The translations under genes and the position numbers were made by a program. From contig NZ_NFLM01000005.1 in the NCBI RefSeq assembly GCF_002160915.1, forward strand, positions 1 through 64,000: a stretch of DNA of 64,000 nucleotides, written 5' to 3'. The notes under the pieces are model-generated. The model had not been told where the DNA came from and searched no databases. It was given only the letters and a program-made list of their open reading frames with translations. Each line of letters opens with the position of its first letter. The stretch's first letter is position 1. This DNA is from Faecalibacterium sp. An121. Lineage in GTDB: Bacteria; Bacillota; Clostridia; Oscillospirales; Ruminococcaceae. Positions 1 to 8,349 of this stretch are shown here, piece after piece.

Positions 1-754
1 GGCCGCGGCGGGGCGCCCGGGGCCCTCTGGGCGGCCGGGGCCCGCGGAAGTTGCTGCCCAGGCACCAGCCGAAGCAGAAGGGGAAGAAATTTCCCATCAC
101 GCTGCGGGCCACCATGATCACCGCCAGCAGAAAGATAAAGCCGAGCACGATCGCCCCAAAGGCCTCCGAGACCCGGGTCAGCAGGTCCGGTTCGGGGGCG
201 GGGGCGCTGCCGTCCCCGGTCAGGCTGACCCCGTACACATCCGCGACGGCGTCGGCCACCGCCGCAGCACAGGTTTGGACCGCGCCGTCGTAATCTTTGG
301 CGGCAAAGTCGCTCTCCATGGTCTGGGCCAGAGGGCTGGCCTGCCGCTCCACCGTGGTGTTGCGGAAGCCGTCCCCGTAGGTGAGGTAATAGTCGCCGTC
401 GGCGTAAAGGGGGGACTCCATCACCAGCAGCAGAAGGATGCCGTTATCCTGGTCCTGATTCCCGACGCCCCAGGTGTTGAAGGCCTCCAGGGCGTATTCC
501 TCGGTGGTGGCGCTGCCGGTGTAGTCCACCGTCAGCACCCCGATCTGAGCCCCCTGGCAGCTGGCTTCCAGCTGGCCGTTGAGCTGGTCGATGTACGCGG
601 CGGTGTCATCCGACAGCACATTGGCCGCGTCCACCACGCACTGATCCGCCGGCAGGTCGGGCAGGCTGACGGCGGCACAGGCAGGCGCCGCCGCCCCTGC
701 CGCCAGCACCAGGGCCAGGCCCCATGCAGCGGGCTTTTGCAGAAGTTTTTTCAT
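1..754 (-). CDS. TPM-domain (YgcG-like) membrane protein, 3' end cut by window
   Basis: About 251 residues are visible and the frame is still open at the window edge. The protein starts with a signal peptide (MKKLLQKPAAW, then an Ala/Leu-rich core ending near ACA). It continues with a TPM-type globular domain (VVDAANVLSDDTAAYIDQLN, later QIGVLTVDYTGS and DNGILLLL), a single transmembrane helix at about residues 198-217, and an Arg/Pro/Gly-rich tail. That layout matches the YgcG/DUF477 family of extracytoplasmic proteins, whose biochemical role is poorly defined. The start codon overlaps the stop of the LemA-like gene as ATGA, so the two are translationally coupled. LemA and TPM proteins commonly pair. 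Confidence 0.85.
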   Translation of the reverse strand, partial: MKKLLQKPAAWGLALVLAAGAAAPACAAVSLPDLPADQCVVDAANVLSDDTAAYIDQLNGQLEASCQGAQIGVLTVDYTGSATTEEYALEAFNTWGVGNQDQDNGILLLLVMESPLYADGDYYLTYGDGFRNTTVERQASPLAQTMESDFAAKDYDGAVQTCAAAVADAVADVYGVSLTGDGSAPAPEPDLLTRVSEAFGAIVLGFIFLLAVIMVARSVMGNFFPFCFGWCLGSNFRGPRPPRGPRAPRRG

Positions 755-1473
755 CCGAACACCTCGATCTCATCCACACCGAACAGCCCCTTGAGCACAC
801 TGGCCCAGGGCCCGCCGGTTTCATTTTGATAGTCCATCACGGCCTGGTTGTAGTGCAGGCTGCCCAGGATGGTGCCGGCACTGTTGAACAGGCCATACTG
901 GGTGCCCACCGCCCCCATATTCAGGGGGTCGTCGGCCAGGGCCTGCATCTCCCCGTACAGCAGGTCGATGGCACTGCCCAGCGCCTCGTTGGCCCGATAC
1001 ATCTCGGACATCCCGGCGCCGCCGCTGTCCAGAGCCTCCTGGCAGGCGGTAAATCCGTCCAGGGCCACCTGGGCCGCCGTCACCGCGCTGCTCTCCGCCC
1101 CCAGGCCGGGGGTGTTGAGGGCGCTGGTGATGACGTTGGCGGCGGTGTTGGCCCGCTCGGACAGTTCGTCGTTCAGGTTGTAGCCGTTGTCGCCCGGCGC
1201 GCCCACCGTGTACCAGCTTCTGGCTTCATGGTAGCGGCCCCGCAGCTTGACGCCGCCCAGGCCCGCCGCAGCCCCTGCCAGCACCGCCACTGCCAGCACC
1301 AGGGCGACGGCCCGGGTGCGCAGAGGGGCAGGCAGGGCCTTTTCCATTTTGGCCAGTTTTTTCTGCAAAGGGGTCAGAGCCGGAGCCGCAGTCTCCCGGG
1401 GAGCGCTGCGGTAACTGGAAGCGTCAAAGCCGCCGGGGGCCTGACGTCCGGGTTCAAAATCTGCATTTGCCAT
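751..1473 (-). CDS. LemA-family-like membrane protein
   Basis: This 240-residue protein has a cytoplasmic N-terminal stretch of about 50 residues and one transmembrane helix at about residues 54-72 (AVALVLAVAVLAGAAAGLGG). An extracytoplasmic helical domain follows and ends YNQAVMDYQNETGG...LKGLFGVDEIEVF. The ending resembles the YN-x-A-V-x-x-YN...LAGLFGF terminus of LemA proteins. The start lies one base past the TelA-like stop, and its own stop overlaps the TPM gene, so the three are one operon. LemA proteins are linked to envelope stress, but no enzymatic activity is known. The N-terminal extension is longer than in classical LemA. Confidence 0.72.
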   Translation of the reverse strand: MANADFEPGRQAPGGFDASSYRSAPRETAAPALTPLQKKLAKMEKALPAPLRTRAVALVLAVAVLAGAAAGLGGVKLRGRYHEARSWYTVGAPGDNGYNLNDELSERANTAANVITSALNTPGLGAESSAVTAAQVALDGFTACQEALDSGGAGMSEMYRANEALGSAIDLLYGEMQALADDPLNMGAVGTQYGLFNSAGTILGSLHYNQAVMDYQNETGGPWASVLKGLFGVDEIEVFG

Positions 1474-1474
1474 A

Positions 1475-2629
1475 TCAGCCGCGGATCTCCATCATCTTTT
1501 GTTTCAGTTCGTCCTCGATGCGGGTCAGCTCCTGCTGGGCCGCCTGGCGCTTGGCCCGGCCCTCGGTCTGGATCTTGTTCAGCTCGTCCAGCGTCTCGAT
1601 GAGGCTCTTGTTGGTCTGCTGCAGCGTCTCGATATCCACCACGCCGCGCTGGGACTCCCGGGCCGTCTCGATGGTGCCCATCTTGAGGGCCTCGGCGTTT
1701 TTCTTCAGCAGGTCGTTGGTCATGTTGGTCACCGCCCGCTCGGCCTCCATGGCCCGCTGGCTGTGGGCCAGGCCCAGAGCCAGCACCATCTGGTTCTTCC
1801 ACAGGGGGATGGTGTTGACGATGGTGGACTGGATCTTCTCGGCCATCATGGTATTGTTGTTTTGCAGCAGCCGGATCTGGGGGCCCATCTGCAGGCTGAT
1901 GTTGCGGGTCAGCTCCAGATCATAGAGCTTTTTCTCAAACCGCTCGCACTGATCGGCCAGGTCCCGGGCCGCCTGGGCGTCCTCGGGCAGGCCGCTGCGT
2001 TTGGCCTTGTCCATGGCCTGCTGCAGCTCCTGGGCCCGCACCTGCTCCAGCTTTTTCTTGCCCGCCAGGATATACATGGACAGCTCTTTGAAATAGGCCA
2101 TGTTCAGCTCGTACATCTTGTCCAGCATGGCGATGTCCTTGAGCAGCTGCACCTGGTGGCCCTCCAGCATGGCCTGGATGTTCTCCACGTTGGTCTCGGC
2201 CTTGTTGTACTTGGTCTTGAGCTGGTCCAGCTGGTTGGACTTTTTCTTGAAGAAGCCAAAGATCCCCTTTTCCTCCTCGGCGGCGTCGAAGCTCTTCAGC
2301 TCGCCGATCAGGTCGGTGATCATCTCCCCCACCTCGCCCAAGTCTTTGGTGGACACCTTGGCCAGCGCCGCCTCCGAGAAGTCGCCGATCTTCTTCTGGC
2401 TGGCCGCGCCGTATTGCAGCACCTGCTGGCTGTTGGTGATGTCGATCTTCTCGGCGAAGTCGTCCACCATCTTCTGCTCCTCGGGGGTCAGGCGCACCTC
2501 CTGCTGGGGAGGCTGGGCCGGCTGCTGCTGTTCCTCCTGGGGGACGGCCAGGTCGGCCGCGGGGTCCAGCGTCAGGGAGGGGGTGGCGGGGGCGTCGAAG
2601 TCAAAGTTCAAAGTGTTGTTGTCTGCCAT
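1475..2629 (-). CDS. TelA/KlaA-type toxic anion resistance family protein
   Basis: A 384-residue soluble, strongly helical protein. The first 70 residues are low-complexity (Pro/Gln-rich, QEEQQQPAQPPQQE). A long helical domain follows, with signatures such as YGAASQKKIGDFSEAALAKV, IFGFFKKKSNQLDQL and LARGMA-like amphipathic stretches ending in a Lys/Glu-rich coiled coil. TelA proteins were named for tellurite resistance, but in Firmicutes they act in cell-envelope stress with XpaC partners. The chosen ATG at 2629 has AAAGGA 11 nt upstream; a TTG at 2650 is open in the same frame but has no ribosome binding site. The XpaC-like gene lies 45 nt upstream. Confidence 0.85.
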   Translation of the reverse strand: MADNNTLNFDFDAPATPSLTLDPAADLAVPQEEQQQPAQPPQQEVRLTPEEQKMVDDFAEKIDITNSQQVLQYGAASQKKIGDFSEAALAKVSTKDLGEVGEMITDLIGELKSFDAAEEEKGIFGFFKKKSNQLDQLKTKYNKAETNVENIQAMLEGHQVQLLKDIAMLDKMYELNMAYFKELSMYILAGKKKLEQVRAQELQQAMDKAKRSGLPEDAQAARDLADQCERFEKKLYDLELTRNISLQMGPQIRLLQNNNTMMAEKIQSTIVNTIPLWKNQMVLALGLAHSQRAMEAERAVTNMTNDLLKKNAEALKMGTIETARESQRGVVDIETLQQTNKSLIETLDELNKIQTEGRAKRQAAQQELTRIEDELKQKMMEIRG

Positions 2630-2674
2630 ACAAGATTCGTCCTTTCTCAATGTTCATACCGCAGGTCAGGCCCT

Positions 2675-3298
2675 TTACAGGCCCTGGTTCTTCATCAGAG
2701 TCTCCAGCACCGCCAGGTCCGCCGACAGGTCCATGCTCTCCGAGGCATAGAGGGCGTCCAGCTGGTTCTCAAAGGCGGTGGCAATGGTGCCCACGTTCTT
2801 TTCCACCTGCGCCCGGACGGCAGCGGCGTTTTCGCCCCGCACCCCCTGGCGGGCCATGGCGGCGTACTGCTCCAGCACATGCACCGCGTCAGGCAGGTAA
2901 TAGTTGGCGAAGCGGCGCACCTGCTTGGCCTTGGCGGGGGCGGCCTCCACCACCTCGATGATGGAGCGGCCCGCCTTTTCCATCCGGTCCATGGCGGCGG
3001 ACAGCTCCGGGTCGGGCAGCGCGTCGTTGAGGGCGTGGAGGGTGTCCAGTTTCTGCTGGATGTCGGCCAGCATCTGGTCCACGTCCCCGCTGCCGGTGTG
3101 GAAGGGGACCTCCCGCAGGATGACCTGGGGCGGACAGACCCGCCTGGCCGCCAGGAACACGGCCGCTGCGCCGGCCAGCGCCACCGCCAATGCCCACAGT
3201 TTGTACACCGGCAGCAGCGCGCTGAGCACCAGCCCCGCCGCAGCCGCCGCATAAAATGGCAGGACGCTGGGCTTTTCGGTGCGGATGATCTTACTCAT
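2675..3298 (-). CDS. XpaC-like membrane protein (5-bromo-4-chloroindolyl phosphate hydrolysis family)
   Basis: 207 residues. A cytoplasmic start (MSKIIRTEKPS) is followed by two closely spaced transmembrane helices (about residues 13-30 and 34-51), then a soluble helical domain with VDQMLADIQQKLDTL and LPDAVHVLEQYAAMA. This is the layout of XpaC proteins, which sit next to TelA genes in Firmicutes; the historical phosphatase-related name does not imply known catalysis. Start ATG at 3298 is preceded by AAAGGAG. It is the first gene of the xpaC-telA-lemA-TPM cluster and has a plausible promoter just upstream. Confidence 0.75.
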   Translation of the reverse strand: MSKIIRTEKPSVLPFYAAAAAGLVLSALLPVYKLWALAVALAGAAAVFLAARRVCPPQVILREVPFHTGSGDVDQMLADIQQKLDTLHALNDALPDPELSAAMDRMEKAGRSIIEVVEAAPAKAKQVRRFANYYLPDAVHVLEQYAAMARQGVRGENAAAVRAQVEKNVGTIATAFENQLDALYASESMDLSADLAVLETLMKNQGL

Positions 3299-3336
3299 GG
3301 TCCTATCTCCTTTGGGGCAAAAAAGCCCTGTCAATA

Positions 3337-3396
3337 CCATAATAAAGCCTTTTGGCAAAAACGCAAGGCCTTGGGCAAAGATTTTACAGGTTGGAA
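3337..3396 (-). promoter_or_regulatory. candidate promoter of the XpaC/TelA cluster
   Basis: On the minus strand, TTGCGT and TATTAT are separated by 16 nt, about 40-80 nt upstream of the XpaC start. The region between 3300 and 3413 contains no gene and is locally AT-rich. The assignment rests on hexamer similarity alone. Confidence 0.4.
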
Positions 3397-3413
3397 ATGA
3401 TTTTACACAGCCC

Positions 3414-3899
3414 TTACAAAAGGTACGGGCCCAGAGCCTCTCCCCAGGCCTCCCGCAGCCGGGCAAGGCTCCATGCGGCGTTGGCGGGGCTTGTGCTGGG
3501 CAGGCGCGCCGCCGGTATGCCGCTGACCGGCTGCATATACCGGACATACAGCCTGTGGGCCTGGGCCCCGTTGCAGAACACCGCCCGGATGGGGGCGCGG
3601 GCCAGCAGGGCCGCGATATCCTCGGGGACGGCGTCCCGGATGGAGGCATCCGACGCGCCCTGGATGGTGCAGCTGGCCAGCACATCCCACAGGGCCAGGC
3701 CGTGGCGCAGGATGATGCCGCGCTTGGCCTCGACGTCCTCCCGCCGGGGCGCCGGCTCGCCGGTCAGGGCGGCCAGCAGCGGCCAGAACCGGTTCTGGGG
3801 GTGGCCGTAATAGAACCCCATCTCCCAGCTTTTGGGGCTGGGCCAGCTGCCCAGGATCAGCGCCCGGCTTTGCGGGCCATACACAGGGGCGAAGCTCAC
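3414..3899 (-). CDS. DNA-deoxyinosine/uracil glycosylase, UDG superfamily
   Basis: 161 residues beginning at a GTG that overlaps the stop of the upstream HAD gene (GTGA). The UDG-fold motif I region reads LILGSWPSPKSWEMGFYYGH, followed by PQNRFWPLL. C-terminal motif II is PSTSPANAAW, where many UDGs have HPS. The SPK-S start and short length suit the Firmicutes hypoxanthine-DNA glycosylase group, which removes deaminated bases in base-excision repair. It is the last gene of the YbaK-to-glycosylase operon, so its expression probably depends on coupling to the HAD gene. The exact base specificity cannot be read from sequence. Confidence 0.78.
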   Translation of the reverse strand: MSFAPVYGPQSRALILGSWPSPKSWEMGFYYGHPQNRFWPLLAALTGEPAPRREDVEAKRGIILRHGLALWDVLASCTIQGASDASIRDAVPEDIAALLARAPIRAVFCNGAQAHRLYVRYMQPVSGIPAARLPSTSPANAAWSLARLREAWGEALGPYLL

Positions 3900-4777
3900 G
3901 GGCGGAACACCCCTCCCCAGGCCGAACCCAGGTCGCAGCCGGAAGGCTCCGCCCGCGGTCCGTCGAACCACAGCTCCTCGATCAGGGCGGCCAGGCCGTC
4001 CTCCCGCACATCCCCGATGACGCGGTCGGCGGCGGCCAGGGCTGCGGGGCTGCCGTTGGCCATGCAGCAGCCCAGCCCTGCGGCCTGCAGCATCCCGATG
4101 TCGTTGTCCGAATCCCCGGCGGCCACCGCCTCCTCCAGGGACAGACCCATGGCGGCGCAGAGGCTGGCAAGGCCCGCCCCTTTATCGACGCCGTCCCGCA
4201 CCACATCGTAGCAGCACCAGCCGTTGGCGTTCCGGCCGCCCACCCGCATCATGTGCAGCTTCAGGTGGCCATATTTGCGCTGGAAGGCCTCCACCGCCTC
4301 CTCCGGACAGACCATGAAGGCCGCGTGGGGCATATCGATCAGGTGGCGGTCCTGGTCTTCCCCGTCCACACAGGCCAGCCCCGGGCTGCCCATCTGTTCG
4401 TAGCGGCTGCGCAGGGCCTCATAGCCGCAGTAGGCATAGTACCCATCCCGGAAGTTGAATTGCAGCAGGTAGTCGTAGTCCTCGCAGAAGTCCACCAGCG
4501 CGTACATCTCCTCGTTGGTGAGGGGGCGCTCATAGACGGCGGCGCCGCTGCGGTCCACCACATAGGCGCCGTTGCAGGTGATGGCGTAGTCAAAGCGGAT
4601 GGCCCCCAGCTGGCCCGGGTTTCTGACGGCGGGCCAGGCCCGCCCGGTGCTGAGGACGAACTTGCCCCCTGCGGCCTGCATCTTCCGCACGGCCGCCTCC
4701 ACTGCGGGACGGGGGCGCTTTTCCCCGAAGGGGACAAGGGTGTTGTCGTAGTCGCTGGATAAGATCTTGTATTTCAT
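3896..4777 (-). CDS. Cof-type HAD-IIB family phosphatase
   Basis: 293 residues with the complete HAD motif set: motif I DYDNTLVPF at residues 9-17 (nucleophile Asp9 and Asp11), motif II in LSTGRAW, a motif III lysine near DGVDKG, and motif IV GDSDNDIGML. The cap between motifs II and III is the large C2B type, as in Cof/YidA hydrolases that dephosphorylate sugar phosphates or cofactor intermediates. The substrate is not predictable. The 15-nt gap to tcdA and the GTGA overlap with the glycosylase place it inside the same operon. The C-terminal tail (about 25 residues) is poorly conserved in appearance. Confidence 0.85.
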   Translation of the reverse strand: MKYKILSSDYDNTLVPFGEKRPRPAVEAAVRKMQAAGGKFVLSTGRAWPAVRNPGQLGAIRFDYAITCNGAYVVDRSGAAVYERPLTNEEMYALVDFCEDYDYLLQFNFRDGYYAYCGYEALRSRYEQMGSPGLACVDGEDQDRHLIDMPHAAFMVCPEEAVEAFQRKYGHLKLHMMRVGGRNANGWCCYDVVRDGVDKGAGLASLCAAMGLSLEEAVAAGDSDNDIGMLQAAGLGCCMANGSPAALAAADRVIGDVREDGLAALIEELWFDGPRAEPSGCDLGSAWGGVFRP

Positions 4778-4792
4778 GCTATCCTCACAGTG

Positions 4793-5563
4793 TCAGTCGT
4801 TGCGGCAGCCGGTCAGGTCGCAGACCACCTGTCCGGCGATGATCAGCCCCGCCGCCGAGGGCACAAAGGCATTGGAGCCGGGCGCCCTCTTTTTGGGCGC
4901 GCCGGGCCGGGCCGGGCTGCTGTCCGGCATCCCGGCGGGCATCGCCTCCTCCGGGCGGGGGGCCATGGGCGGTTCTTTGGAATAGACCACCTTCAGATGG
5001 TCGATGCCCCGCTTGCGGCATTCGGCGCGCATCACACGCGCCAGGGGGCACACCGACGTCTCGTACAGGTCCGCCACCTCAAAGCGGGTGGGGTCCAGCT
5101 TGTTGCCCGCCCCCATCGAACAGATGACCGGCACCCCGGCCGCCCTGGCCTGCATCACCAGGGCCAGTTTGCCGCTCACCGTGTCGATGGCGTCCACCAC
5201 ATAGCTGTACTGGGAAAAATCGAACTGGTCCGCCGTCTCGGGGGTGTAAAAGACCTTGTAGGTACGCACCTGGATATCCGGGTCGATGTCCCGGACCCGG
5301 GCGGCGGCGGCGTCCACCTTGTACTGTCCCAGGGTGGAGTGGGTAGCGATGATCTGGCGGTTGAGGTTGGACAGGCAGACCTTGTCGTCGTCGATCAGGT
5401 CCAGCGCGCCCACGCCGCTGCGGGCCAGGGCTTCCACCACATAGCCGCCCACGCCGCCCACCCCGAACACCGCCACGCGGGCGGCACGCAGGCGGTCGAT
5501 GCCCTGCTGCCCCAGCAGCAGCCGGGTGCGGGAATATTGTTCTCTTGCAGTATCTGTCGTCAT
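4793..5563 (-). CDS. tcdA: tRNA threonylcarbamoyladenosine dehydratase (TcdA/CsdL, ThiF/E1-like)
   Basis: 256 residues. The E1-like ATP-binding motif GVGGVGGYVVEALARSG (residues 34-50) and the later DDDKVCLSNLNRQ adenylation segment are clear. A DAIDTVSGK segment and the Cys-containing C-terminal half follow. TcdA cyclises t6A37 to ct6A in ANN-decoding tRNAs. A Pro/Ala-rich insertion (about residues 200-228, PPMAPRPEEAMPAGMPDSS) interrupts the C-terminal half. Start ATG at 5563 overlaps the cca stop (ATGA) and has GAAGGAG upstream. Adjacency to cca and rnz makes this a tRNA-maturation operon. Confidence 0.9.
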   Translation of the reverse strand: MTTDTAREQYSRTRLLLGQQGIDRLRAARVAVFGVGGVGGYVVEALARSGVGALDLIDDDKVCLSNLNRQIIATHSTLGQYKVDAAAARVRDIDPDIQVRTYKVFYTPETADQFDFSQYSYVVDAIDTVSGKLALVMQARAAGVPVICSMGAGNKLDPTRFEVADLYETSVCPLARVMRAECRKRGIDHLKVVYSKEPPMAPRPEEAMPAGMPDSSPARPGAPKKRAPGSNAFVPSAAGLIIAGQVVCDLTGCRND

Positions 5564-6771
5564 AGGTTCTCCTTCAGCCATCCCAGCAGCGGGTCGTGCT
5601 GGTTGGGCAGTTTTTCCTCGATCACCTGCTGCAGGGCGGCTTCCAGCAGACGGCCCACCCCGGGCCCCGGCCGGACCCCCAAAGCCAGCAGGTCTTTGCC
5701 GTTCACCGCCAGCTGCCCCACACGGCAGCAGGCCCCTTCCCGTTCCAGGCGGCGCACCTCCCCGGCCAGACGGGCAAAGCCCTCGTCCCCGGTCTGTCCC
5801 CGGCGCAGCGCCAGCAGCCGGCCGGCCCGCCGTGCGTCCATCCGGGCCAGCAGGCGGCGAGCCTGAAGGCGGAGCGGTTCACCGGTCAGAGGCAGGGCGC
5901 TGTCCGCCGCCAGGGCACACACCTCCTCCCCCTGGGCCCGGGAGCACCGCAGGGCGTTCACCGCCTGCCGCGCAGCCCCGGGGCCGGCGGGAGCCAGCAG
6001 GGCCGCCAGACGGACCAGAGGGTCGGGGGGCAAAGCGTCCACCACTGCCAGCGAGGCGGCATAGCGGGCCGGCTGCCCCGCCGTATCCAGCCAGGGCAGC
6101 ACCTGTCCCAGGATCTCGGGGGGCATCCAGGAGCCGGGCTGCGGGGCCGCCAGCAGCTTGTACAGCTCCTGCCAGATCCGTTCGGCCGAGACGCAGTCCA
6201 GCCGGGCCCGCTCCGCTATGGCGGCCCTGCCGGTGGCGGGTTCGACGGCAAGCTGCTCCCGGGCGCCAAAGCGGTACAGCCGCAGGATGCGCAGCCCGTC
6301 CTCCTCAAAGCGGCGGACCGGGTCCCCCACCGCCCGCACCAGCCGGTGCACCAGCAGGTCCTCCCGGCCCCCAAAGGGATCGATCAGACCTTCGCCGGGG
6401 GCATAGGCCATGGCGTTGATGGTAAAATCCCGGCGGGCCAGATCCGCCTCCACCTCCCCCACAAAGGACACGCGGTCGGGGTGCCGCCCGTCGGAATAGC
6501 CCTCCTCCACCCGGAAGGTGGTCACTTCATACAGGCCTTCTCCCTGCCTGACGGTGACAGTGCCGTGCTGCAGCCCGGTGGGGATGCACCGCTCCGTCCC
6601 GAACAGCTCCATGGTCTGGCGGGGCCGGGCGCTGGTGCAGATGTCCCAGTCCTGGGGGGTGCGGCCTGCCAGGCTGTCCCGCACGCAGCCCCCCACCAGG
6701 TACGCCTTGTGGCCGGCCCGGCGCAGGACCTCCAGCACCTGCCCTGCCCCGGGGTCGATCCAAAGGGTCAT
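5560..6771 (-). CDS. cca: CCA tRNA nucleotidyltransferase (class II)
   Basis: 403 residues. The N-terminal polymerase-beta-like head contains LVGGCVRDSLAGRTPQDWDICT (flexible-loop and DxD metal site), RRDFTINAMAYAP and DPFGGREDL. The neck motif EEDGLRILRLYRF follows, then a helical body and tail of variable sequence. It adds or repairs the 3' CCA of tRNAs. The start overlaps the rnz stop by 4 nt and has GAGGAGG upstream. The length is typical of bacterial class II enzymes. No HD domain is apparent. Confidence 0.93.
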   Translation of the reverse strand: MTLWIDPGAGQVLEVLRRAGHKAYLVGGCVRDSLAGRTPQDWDICTSARPRQTMELFGTERCIPTGLQHGTVTVRQGEGLYEVTTFRVEEGYSDGRHPDRVSFVGEVEADLARRDFTINAMAYAPGEGLIDPFGGREDLLVHRLVRAVGDPVRRFEEDGLRILRLYRFGAREQLAVEPATGRAAIAERARLDCVSAERIWQELYKLLAAPQPGSWMPPEILGQVLPWLDTAGQPARYAASLAVVDALPPDPLVRLAALLAPAGPGAARQAVNALRCSRAQGEEVCALAADSALPLTGEPLRLQARRLLARMDARRAGRLLALRRGQTGDEGFARLAGEVRRLEREGACCRVGQLAVNGKDLLALGVRPGPGVGRLLEAALQQVIEEKLPNQHDPLLGWLKENL

Positions 6772-7682
6772 GGCTCCGCCTCCTCAAAGCGCAGGGTGAT
6801 GCTCTTGCCGTCCAGGCCGCACTCTGCCGCCGGGCAGATGGACTGCACCAGGGGCAGGAAGGCCTCCGGGTCCTCGATGCGGGGGGAATAATGGGCCAGC
6901 CACAGCCGCCGCACCCCCGCCCGGACGGCCAGCTCCGCACTCTGGCGGAAGGTGCTGTGGCCATATTTGGCGGCCTCGGAGGCCAGCTCGTCCTCCGCAT
7001 AGGTGGCATCGCAGATCAGCAGGTCGGCGTCCCGGGCGGCGGCCTCCAGGGCAGGGCAGGGGGCGGTGTCCCCTGAGAACACCACCTTGATCCCCCGCCG
7101 GGCGGGTCCGCAGACCTGCTGGGGGACCACAGGGCCTCCGGGCAGCTGCACCGCTTTTCCCTGCTGCAGCTGCTTCCAGTATTTCAGCGGCACCCCCAGG
7201 GCTCTGGCTCTTGCAGGGTCGAACCGGCCCGCCCGGGGCAGCAGGAACTGGTATCCCTGGCTTGGCACCCGGTGCCGGGTGGGGATGGCGCGCACTTCGG
7301 CCCCGCCCTCGAACCACAGCCCGTCGGACCCCATCTCGGCCGGCAGCACCTGGTAGGGCAGCGGCCCCGCCAGTACCCGCATGACGGACCAGAACTGCTC
7401 CAGACCCCGGGGGCCGGTCAGCAGCAAAGGCCGGGTGCGCCCCTGGCAGCCGATGGTCTGCAGCAGGCCGGGCAGCCCGAACACATGGTCCCCGTGGTAG
7501 TGGGTCAGGCAGATGGCCTCCAGCCGGGACAGCCCCACACCCGCCCGCATGGCGGCGGCCTGGGTGCCCTCGCCGCAGTCGAACAGCAGGCTGTGCCCCT
7601 GCCAGGACAGCAGCGCCGCCGTCAAGGCGCGCTGGGGCAGCGGCATGGTAGCCGCCGTGCCCAGCAATGTCACCGTGACCAT
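6768..7682 (-). CDS. rnz: Ribonuclease Z
   Basis: 304 residues, metallo-beta-lactamase fold. The zinc motif THYHGDH falls at about residues 60-66, with FDCGEGTQ before it, FSGDTAPCPAL in the middle (metal Asp), a HST loop (YGHSTF) and LAHYSPR near the C terminus. RNase Z cuts the 3' trailer from tRNA precursors lacking encoded CCA, which fits the immediately downstream cca gene. Both genes overlap by four bases. The start is 19 nt after the ybaK stop. Confidence 0.94.
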   Translation of the reverse strand: MVTVTLLGTAATMPLPQRALTAALLSWQGHSLLFDCGEGTQAAAMRAGVGLSRLEAICLTHYHGDHVFGLPGLLQTIGCQGRTRPLLLTGPRGLEQFWSVMRVLAGPLPYQVLPAEMGSDGLWFEGGAEVRAIPTRHRVPSQGYQFLLPRAGRFDPARARALGVPLKYWKQLQQGKAVQLPGGPVVPQQVCGPARRGIKVVFSGDTAPCPALEAAARDADLLICDATYAEDELASEAAKYGHSTFRQSAELAVRAGVRRLWLAHYSPRIEDPEAFLPLVQSICPAAECGLDGKSITLRFEEAEP

Positions 7683-7701
7683 AGGGCCCCCTCCTCTCTT
7701 A

Positions 7702-8190
7702 TCAGCCCTCTGCGGGCTGCCAGTTCTTGCAGACGTCCACCCAGGCAGTGCAGCCGGAGTACCGCTCCAGCTCGGGGATGGTCAGCTCGATGGCCGATTT
7801 GCTGCTGCCCGCCGCCGGGAACACCGTCTCGAACCGCTTGAGGGATTCATCCAGGTATACCTTGACCCCCGGGTTGACCCCAAAGGGGCACACTCCGCCC
7901 ACCGCGTGGCCCACCAGCCGGGCGGCCTCGTCGGCGGTCAGCATCTTGGCCTTGGTGCCAAACTGCTGCTTGTATTTGTGGTTGTCCACCTTGGCGTCGC
8001 CGGCGGCCACGATCAGGATGGGTCCGCCGTCCACCATAAAGGACAGGGTCTTGGCGATGCGGCAGCCCTCGCACCCCAGCGCCTGGGCGGCCAGCTCCAC
8101 CGTGGCGCTGGAGACATCGAACTCCAGAATGCGCCCATCCATGCCATAGGTCTTGAAATAGTCTCTTACACGCTCGATCGACATTGTCAT
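7702..8190 (-). CDS. YbaK/EbsC-family aminoacyl-tRNA deacylase
   Basis: 162 residues from the ATG at 8190, which has GAGGGG 5 nt upstream; a second in-frame ATG at 8184 is also possible. The YbaK/ProX fold is indicated by EGCRIAKTLSFMVDG (with the conserved Lys), ILIVAAGDAKVDNHKY and VGGVCPFGVN. Family members trans-edit Cys- or Ala-mischarged tRNA(Pro). It is the first gene of the operon running into rnz, cca and tcdA. A near-perfect GC palindrome and a TATTAT box lie just upstream. Confidence 0.88.
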   Translation of the reverse strand: MTMSIERVRDYFKTYGMDGRILEFDVSSATVELAAQALGCEGCRIAKTLSFMVDGGPILIVAAGDAKVDNHKYKQQFGTKAKMLTADEAARLVGHAVGGVCPFGVNPGVKVYLDESLKRFETVFPAAGSSKSAIELTIPELERYSGCTAWVDVCKNWQPAEG

Positions 8191-8217
8191 TACCCCTCTG
8201 CTCAAATAAAAAAAGAT

Positions 8218-8235
8218 GCGCGGCGCGCGCCGCGC
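8218..8235. repeat. perfect 18-bp GC palindrome upstream of ybaK
   Basis: GCGCGGCGCGCGCCGCGC reads the same on both strands. It lies 28-45 nt upstream of the ybaK start and just downstream of a minus-strand TATTATA box at about 8244-8250. It could be an operator or an mRNA hairpin over the ybaK leader; the sequence alone does not decide. Confidence 0.5.
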
Positions 8236-8312
8236 CCGGTTCTACTATAATAGCATACCGGGCCAAAAAACGCCAGCCGGGCGCCCCTCCCGTTTGCCGC
8301 ATCCCGCCGCGC

Positions 8313-8342
8313 TTGACTTTTGCCGGCCGCCTCTGCTATAAT
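8313..8342 (+). promoter_or_regulatory. sigma-A promoter for the first MATE gene
   Basis: TTGACT at 8313-8318 and a perfect TATAAT at 8337-8342, 18 nt apart. Transcription from about 8350 would give a leader of roughly 275 nt before the MATE ATG at 8625, much longer than needed for translation. Confidence 0.75.
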
Positions 8343-8349
8343 GGTCCCG